From Rothia gullae (GTDB taxonomy: Bacteria > Actinomycetota > Actinomycetes > Actinomycetales > Micrococcaceae), in contig NZ_JANCOC010000008.1 of assembly GCF_024294905.1 (NCBI RefSeq), positions 51,769 through 108,874 of the forward strand: a stretch of DNA of 57,106 nt, written 5' to 3'. Positions 53,577-57,106 of the stretch are shown here, in pieces (position 1 is the first letter of the stretch; each line of letters starts with the position of its first letter). The translations under genes were made by a program, and so were the position numbers. The notes below the pieces were generated by a model that worked only from the letters and a program-made list of their open reading frames with translations, was not told where the DNA came from and ran no database searches.

Positions 53577-54505
53577 GCGCTTTTCTCGCCTTCTACCGCA
53601 CCATTCTGCGCTTCTCGGGAGGCGGCAAGTCGGCGTATACGCGCTTGGCGCACCGTATGCTCATCCAGCAGACCAGCAACGGAACGGCTCACGAAGGAGC
53701 GCACAACATCATCGGCGGGGCTGTAAAGAATCTCTTCGGGAGTACCAAACTGTGCGAGTCGGCCGCCCTCCGCGAAGACGGCGATTGTATCGCCGAGCAG
53801 AAGCGCCTCATCAATGTCATGGGTAACGAACACGATTGTCTTGGCGAGTTTCCCCTGTAGGCGCAGCAGCTCTTTCTGCAGGTCGGTGCGCACCACCGGA
53901 TCCACCGCGGAGAACGGTTCATCCATCAGCAGGACAGGCGCATCGGCGGCGAGAGCACGCGCCACACCAACGCGCTGCACCTGACCACCCGAAAGCTGGG
54001 AGGGGTACCGCTTGGCGTACGAAGGATCCAGACCGACCACGTCAAGCAGTTCGAGGGCGCGAGCTTGCGCCTCCTTGCGGGAGGCACCGAGCAGGCGCGG
54101 CACGGTGGCGATATTCTGCGCAACGGTGCGGTGCGGCATGAGCCCACCCTGCTGCATCACGTAGCCGATGCCGCGGCGCAGCTCGTAGGGGTTCTTCTCG
54201 TACACGTTCACGCCGTCAATGGTGATGGTGCCACTATTGGGCTCCACCATGCGGTTAATCATGCGTAGACTGGTGGTTTTACCGCAGCCGGAGGGGCCGA
54301 CGAACACGGTAATCTGCCCGGCGGGAATATGCAGGTTCAGGTTCTGCAGCACCGTGGTGGGTTCACCGGTTCGGCTCGGGTAGCTCTTGGTGATGTTCTC
54401 GAAGCGGATTCCGCCCACCTGAGCACTATCGACAGCAGTATTTTTTGCCCAGGGAATTTGGGGTGAGATCTCCGGAGGCTGAGCACTGGGATTCTGAGCG
54501 GTCAT
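53573..54505 (-). CDS. Osmoprotectant ABC transporter ATP-binding protein
   Basis: 310-residue OpuCA-type ATPase, first gene of the operon. Walker A GPSGCGKTTSLRM, Q-loop VMQQGGL, signature LSGGQVQRVGVARAL, Walker B VLLMDEPFSAVDP and switch His in FVTHDIDEALLLGD. It lacks the C-terminal CBS pair of OpuCA/OpuAA that senses ionic strength, being ~70 residues shorter. Downstream regulation must therefore differ. The N-terminal ~30 residues are low-complexity (SAQPPEISPQIPWAK). ATG 54505 has AGGATTG-like sequence upstream. Confidence 0.9.
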   Translation of the reverse strand: MTAQNPSAQPPEISPQIPWAKNTAVDSAQVGGIRFENITKSYPSRTGEPTTVLQNLNLHIPAGQITVFVGPSGCGKTTSLRMINRMVEPNSGTITIDGVNVYEKNPYELRRGIGYVMQQGGLMPHRTVAQNIATVPRLLGASRKEAQARALELLDVVGLDPSYAKRYPSQLSGGQVQRVGVARALAADAPVLLMDEPFSAVDPVVRTDLQKELLRLQGKLAKTIVFVTHDIDEALLLGDTIAVFAEGGRLAQFGTPEEILYSPADDVVRSFVSRSVAGLLDEHTVRQARIRRLAASREAQNGAVEGEKSA

Positions 54506-54654
54506 GGGTGCGGCAATCCTTTCTACAGCCTGGTGTTACAGCCTGGTGTTACGGCCCGGTTTTATAACCCGGTGCGTGCGCCGTGCCCGCAGAAATATTT
54601 GGTCAGTTTTCTGCGGGGGCTTTCTAGCGTGGGCGTGGCGTTGTTTCCGTATAC

Positions 54655-54701
54655 AAAAAGGCGGCATCTCAGGGTTTTATTCCCAAGATGCCGCCTTTTT
54701 G
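54655..54701. terminator. Long T-flanked stem-loop downstream of the tRNA genes
   Basis: AAAAAGGCGGCATCT pairs with AGATGCCGCCTTTTT, with an inner AGGG/CCC(T) stem. T runs on both sides give a good terminator in either direction. It closes the minus-strand tRNA transcript 80 nt after tRNA-Phe. Confidence 0.9.
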
Positions 54702-54782
54702 ACGGTTTTGCAGTATCTGTAACCGCAAAGTTTTTTAAAAAACAAAACCCGCCCCACTGTAGAAGCCTGGAGGCGGATTTCG

Positions 54783-54855
54783 TGGCTCCGACCGGCGTCG
54801 ATCCGGTGACCTTACGATTTTCAGTCGTACGCTCTACCAACTGAGCTACAGAGCC
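54783..54855 (-). tRNA. tRNA-Phe (GAA)
   Basis: 73-nt cloverleaf read on the minus strand: GGCTCTG acceptor, CTCAGTTGG D-loop, anticodon loop CTGAAAA (anticodon GAA), GGTTC-like GGATCGACGCC T-arm and discriminator A. CCA is not encoded. Confidence 0.96.
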
Positions 54856-54928
54856 TTGCGTATCTACTTTTAGATACGCAATGACCGCGTCTTCGGATGA
54901 ATAATCATCTGAACTTACGCGGCCAGAG

Positions 54929-55002
54929 CGACCCCGACGGGACTTGAACCCGCGACCTCCGCCGTGACAGGGCGGCGCGCTAACCAACTGCGCTACGGGG
55001 CC
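54929..55002 (-). tRNA. tRNA-Asp (GTC)
   Basis: 74-nt cloverleaf: GGCCCCG acceptor, anticodon loop CTGTCAC (anticodon GTC) in a GCCGCC/GGCGG stem, T-loop GGTTCAAGTCC, discriminator G. Second of three minus-strand tRNAs, likely one transcript. Confidence 0.95.
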
Positions 55003-55070
55003 TTGTTGGAATCAACAGAAGTAAATTCTATATCATCTAACTTGGCTTTGCAAATCGTGAGATTTGCAAG

Positions 55071-55143
55071 TACCCCCAACGGGATTTGAACCCGTGCTAC
55101 CGCCGTGAAAGGGCGGCGTCCTAGGCCGCTAGACGATGGGGGC
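55071..55143 (-). tRNA. tRNA-Glu (TTC)
   Basis: 73-nt cloverleaf: GCCCCCA acceptor paired with TGGGGGT, anticodon loop CTTTCAC (anticodon TTC), T-loop GGTTCAAATCC, discriminator A. It is the first of the cluster in transcription order (Glu, Asp, Phe). Confidence 0.96.
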
Positions 55144-56063
55144 CTAGTCGATCGAACAGGTTCCGTTTTCTTCATCCCGTCGTTCGAACCTCCACTAGTC
55201 TATGACAGGTTTCCGGAGGCACGCAAACTGTTTTGTTCGATTTTGCCCGATTTTGACCCCCATTTTCGACCATTTATAGCCTGGCACATATGTGTTTAAG
55301 CTTGTCAATGAGGATTCAGAAAAACTTCAAAAAATTTTAAAATTTCTTCACAACACCCCATATCAAGGACTTTTGGAGGGGTTTTAGCAACTTTTGGGCA
55401 CCTACAGAGACCTCGAGGAAGTCTTGTTTTCTGCTTCGATTTCTACAGATTTCCTTCAGGATCTTTCAAAATTTTGCTCCGAAGACACTCCTAAGAGAGT
55501 CAAAGACCTTTGAACGGCCCTTCACCAGAGTTCCAAAAATCCGTTTTCCGCTCCCTCACTCACCTCACGGCAGCCCAAAAAGCTCCACAATATCTCTAAA
55601 AAATTTTCAGTACTTGCTGCCCCCCTAATACCTGGCACCTCTATATCTGCCCCCTATATAGGGGGCATAAGTAAAGGTATAAGGGGCGCATGCAAGCACA
55701 ACCCGGGCCACAAAACCGCAAGAGAGTGTGCGGCGAATTCTGCAGTGAATCCTGTGATAGATTCTGCAGTGGATTCGACGGTGCATCTTCAGTGAACCTA
55801 GCGGCGCATCCCTTCAGCAAGACTCATCTCAACCTTCAAGCGACCCATAAAAATCTGCCGCGCAAAGCAACGACCAGTCAGAGTGCACGTAGATGCAAAT
55901 ATTCATTCTCAGGAATACGATAAACCGGCTTGTCAGATGCGTATTTTTCTCTCAGTACAGATATCTACGCAATTATGACAACGTAGAAATATAAAGATTT
56001 GATAAACCTCTAGCGATTGACAAGGAGAGATAAAAGCCAACTGAAAATACCCCCTGAAATGGC
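55144..56063. other. AT-rich, gene-poor stretch with palindrome and short repeats
   Basis: About 920 nt without a credible gene. Base composition is distinctly more AT-rich than the rest of the window, with many TTTTTCAAA-like runs at 55310-55610. It holds the palindrome 55648-55667 and repeats of TTCTGCAGTG(G/A)A around 55739-55790. Only a 77-codon Cys-containing open frame (55690-55923) is present and looks spurious. Confidence 0.6.
55648..55667. repeat. Perfect 20-bp palindrome
   Basis: TGCCCCCTATATAGGGGGCA reads the same on both strands with no spacer. A related half-site, TGCCCCCCTAATACCTGG, lies about 33 bp before it. Confidence 0.8.
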
Positions 56064-56093
56064 TTGAAGCCCCCTCTTTGAGCACCGTACTAT
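56064..56093 (+). promoter_or_regulatory. Promoter candidate for the secreted-protein gene
   Basis: TTGAAG (-35, 56064-56069), an 18-nt spacer and TACTAT (-10, 56088-56093). Its ~110-nt leader folds into two hairpins (AAGGTC/GGACCTT about 56103-56120; GGGGCCCC/GGAGCCCC about 56126-56145). Confidence 0.5.
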
Positions 56094-56208
56094 AGAGGGC
56101 GTAAGGTCACTTCCGGACCTTGCACGGGGCCCCTTCCGGAGCCCCAGACGTAAAGTCACCGCACATTACAACACCGATAAACCGGATAGAGATCCAAAGG
56201 GGAATTCA

Positions 56209-56759
56209 ATGTCCGCAACGATGAATCGCCGCACGGCATTCCGTACACTCGGCGTAGGCACCGCAACCATCGCTCTCGGCTGTGCTGCTGCGCCCATAGC
56301 GCAGGCACAGCAGATGGCGCATCCGCAGAAGGCAATGACACTGCCGACCAGCAGCTCAAGCTGATTCTGCGCCGCCTAGAGCAGGTACCTGCCCGTTTGA
56401 AGTATACGAAGCCTGGATCCTCCAACCGCGTTAATAGTGGCATTGAGAGCGCACTGGGTAACCTGACCACCGTCCAGGGCACTGACGCAAGCCGTCAGAT
56501 TGCAGGCGCTAACGCCGCTATTCGTAAGTCTGATGGACGCGCCCACGCAGCTCTCTCCCCCGTTGGTGTTATTGCCTGCGTTGTCAGTATTGCAAAGGTT
56601 GTCATTCAGCTGGGCATCGCCATTTACAAGCTTGTTAAGGCACTCGTTAACGCCTTCAAGCAGTGGAAGACCTTCAAGAACATCGTGAAGGCCATCATTT
56701 CTGGTGAAGCCCGCAAAAAGCTGGGTACTGAAACTGAAACCGTACTCAAGGCCATTTAG
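56209..56759 (+). pseudogene. Small secreted protein, reading frame apparently broken
   Basis: A signal peptide starts at ATG 56209 (AAAGGGG about 9 nt upstream): NRRTAFRTLGVGTATIALG, then APIAQA cleavage. In this frame translation stops after ~50 residues (LPTSSSS, TGA). Another frame is open right across from the same region and continues as GNDTADQQLKLILRRLEQ, then a 120-residue tail to the stop at 56757. That tail is rich in Val, Ile, Lys and Ala (VVIQLGIAIYKLVKALVNAF), suggesting an amphipathic or membrane-active helix. A single-base shift between about 56300 and 56345 would join the two into one secreted protein of ~180 residues. Function unknown. A true mutation and a sequencing error near the contig end are both possible. 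Confidence 0.6.
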
Positions 56760-56957
56760 GCATTGAAGACGTCCTCAAAAAGTGTGCATAGTCTACATAC
56801 CGTACGGCTATGCGCTTGTTTAGAGAGCTAATCTTGGTGTTTCTTTAGCTTTCTAGACCCCGTTAAAGGGATGCGCCGCACGTGGAATCACTGCATGGGC
56901 TCGCTGCGCATCCGGGTAGCCGGAGGGTATGTCCTCGAGTGTCTTCGGCACCTGCCC

Positions 56958-56999
56958 AACCCACCCCGCATAGCCTCATGGTGCGGGGTGGGTTTCTTT
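56958..56999 (+). terminator. Strong stem-loop terminator in the final intergenic region
   Basis: AACCCACCCCGCA pairs perfectly with TGCGGGGTGGGTT around an 11-nt loop, followed by TCTTTAACC. It lies ~200 nt after the secreted-protein gene. Confidence 0.88.
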
Positions 57000-57048
57000 A
57001 ACCGCTCTTTCGATAACTCTTCCGGGCGAGCATTTTCCAAGAGCTATC

Positions 57049-57106
57049 CCCGGGGGGGGGGGGGGGGGCCCGGGGGGGGCGGCGGGGGGGGGGGGGGGGG
57101 GGGGGG
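57049..57106. other. Poly-G end of the window, probable artefact
   Basis: Nearly uninterrupted G (a few C) over 58 nt at the extreme end, unlike the sequence before it. It looks like a low-quality contig terminus, and no biological role should be read into it. Confidence 0.85.

Noticed and set aside
55690..55923. 77-codon open frame in the AT-rich gap
   Set aside because: No ribosome site, no motif, repetitive DNA; judged spurious.

Overview
The window looks like a contig-end piece of a high-GC Gram-positive chromosome, most likely Rothia (Micrococcaceae, R. mucilaginosa-like). This placement is by inference. The supporting signs are codon use, actinobacterial -10 boxes with some leaderless genes, the stand-alone PurS/PurQ/PurL arrangement, a Corynebacterium-style HtaA/HmuTUV/HmuO haem system, Tat-type lipoprotein signals and actinobacterial tRNA sequences. 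The last ~57 bases are an almost pure G run that resembles a sequencing or assembly artefact.

Region 1 (1-7.7 kb, + strand) is housekeeping. It holds recR with an unusual acidic C-terminal extension, aspartokinase lysC, a conserved actinobacterial protein often labelled 3-methyladenine DNA glycosylase, and the purS-purQ-purL operon for FGAM synthase.

Region 2 (7.7-14.2 kb) is haem iron acquisition. Haem oxygenase hmuO (-) diverges from a wall-anchored triple-domain haem receptor htaA (+), which is followed by hmuT-hmuU-hmuV. The shared intergenic region carries a DtxR/IdeR-like box and two copies of a TGACA-N3-TGTCA palindrome. HtaA should capture haem, HmuTUV import it and HmuO open the ring to release iron.

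Region 3 (14.3-20.8 kb) has a CtpE-like P-type ATPase, a beta-glucoside-family PTS EIIBCA gene behind a BglG/LicT-type RAT antiterminator leader, and an unknown membrane protein.

Region 4 (20.9-37.5 kb, - strand) is an oligopeptide ABC transporter locus. oppB-oppC-oppDF is followed by six tandem paralogous substrate-binding lipoprotein genes, most with their own terminator and promoter-like region. They fall into two subfamilies, and one is frameshifted at a G6 run.

Region 5 (38-49 kb) is mixed: a D-2-hydroxyacid dehydrogenase, a DHA2-family drug exporter with a TetR regulator, cardiolipin synthase, an RNase H-fold protein of unknown role, a small ABM-domain monooxygenase, a cysteine-rich lipoprotein and ilvD.

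Region 6 (49-54.5 kb) has treC (trehalose-6-phosphate hydrolase) behind a TreR-like operator, converging on an OpuC-type osmoprotectant ABC operon.

Region 7 (54.6-57.1 kb) holds tRNA-Glu, tRNA-Asp and tRNA-Phe on the minus strand, a long AT-rich gene-poor stretch with a perfect 20-bp palindrome, a small secreted protein whose reading frame appears broken, a structured region ending in a strong terminator, and the poly-G end.
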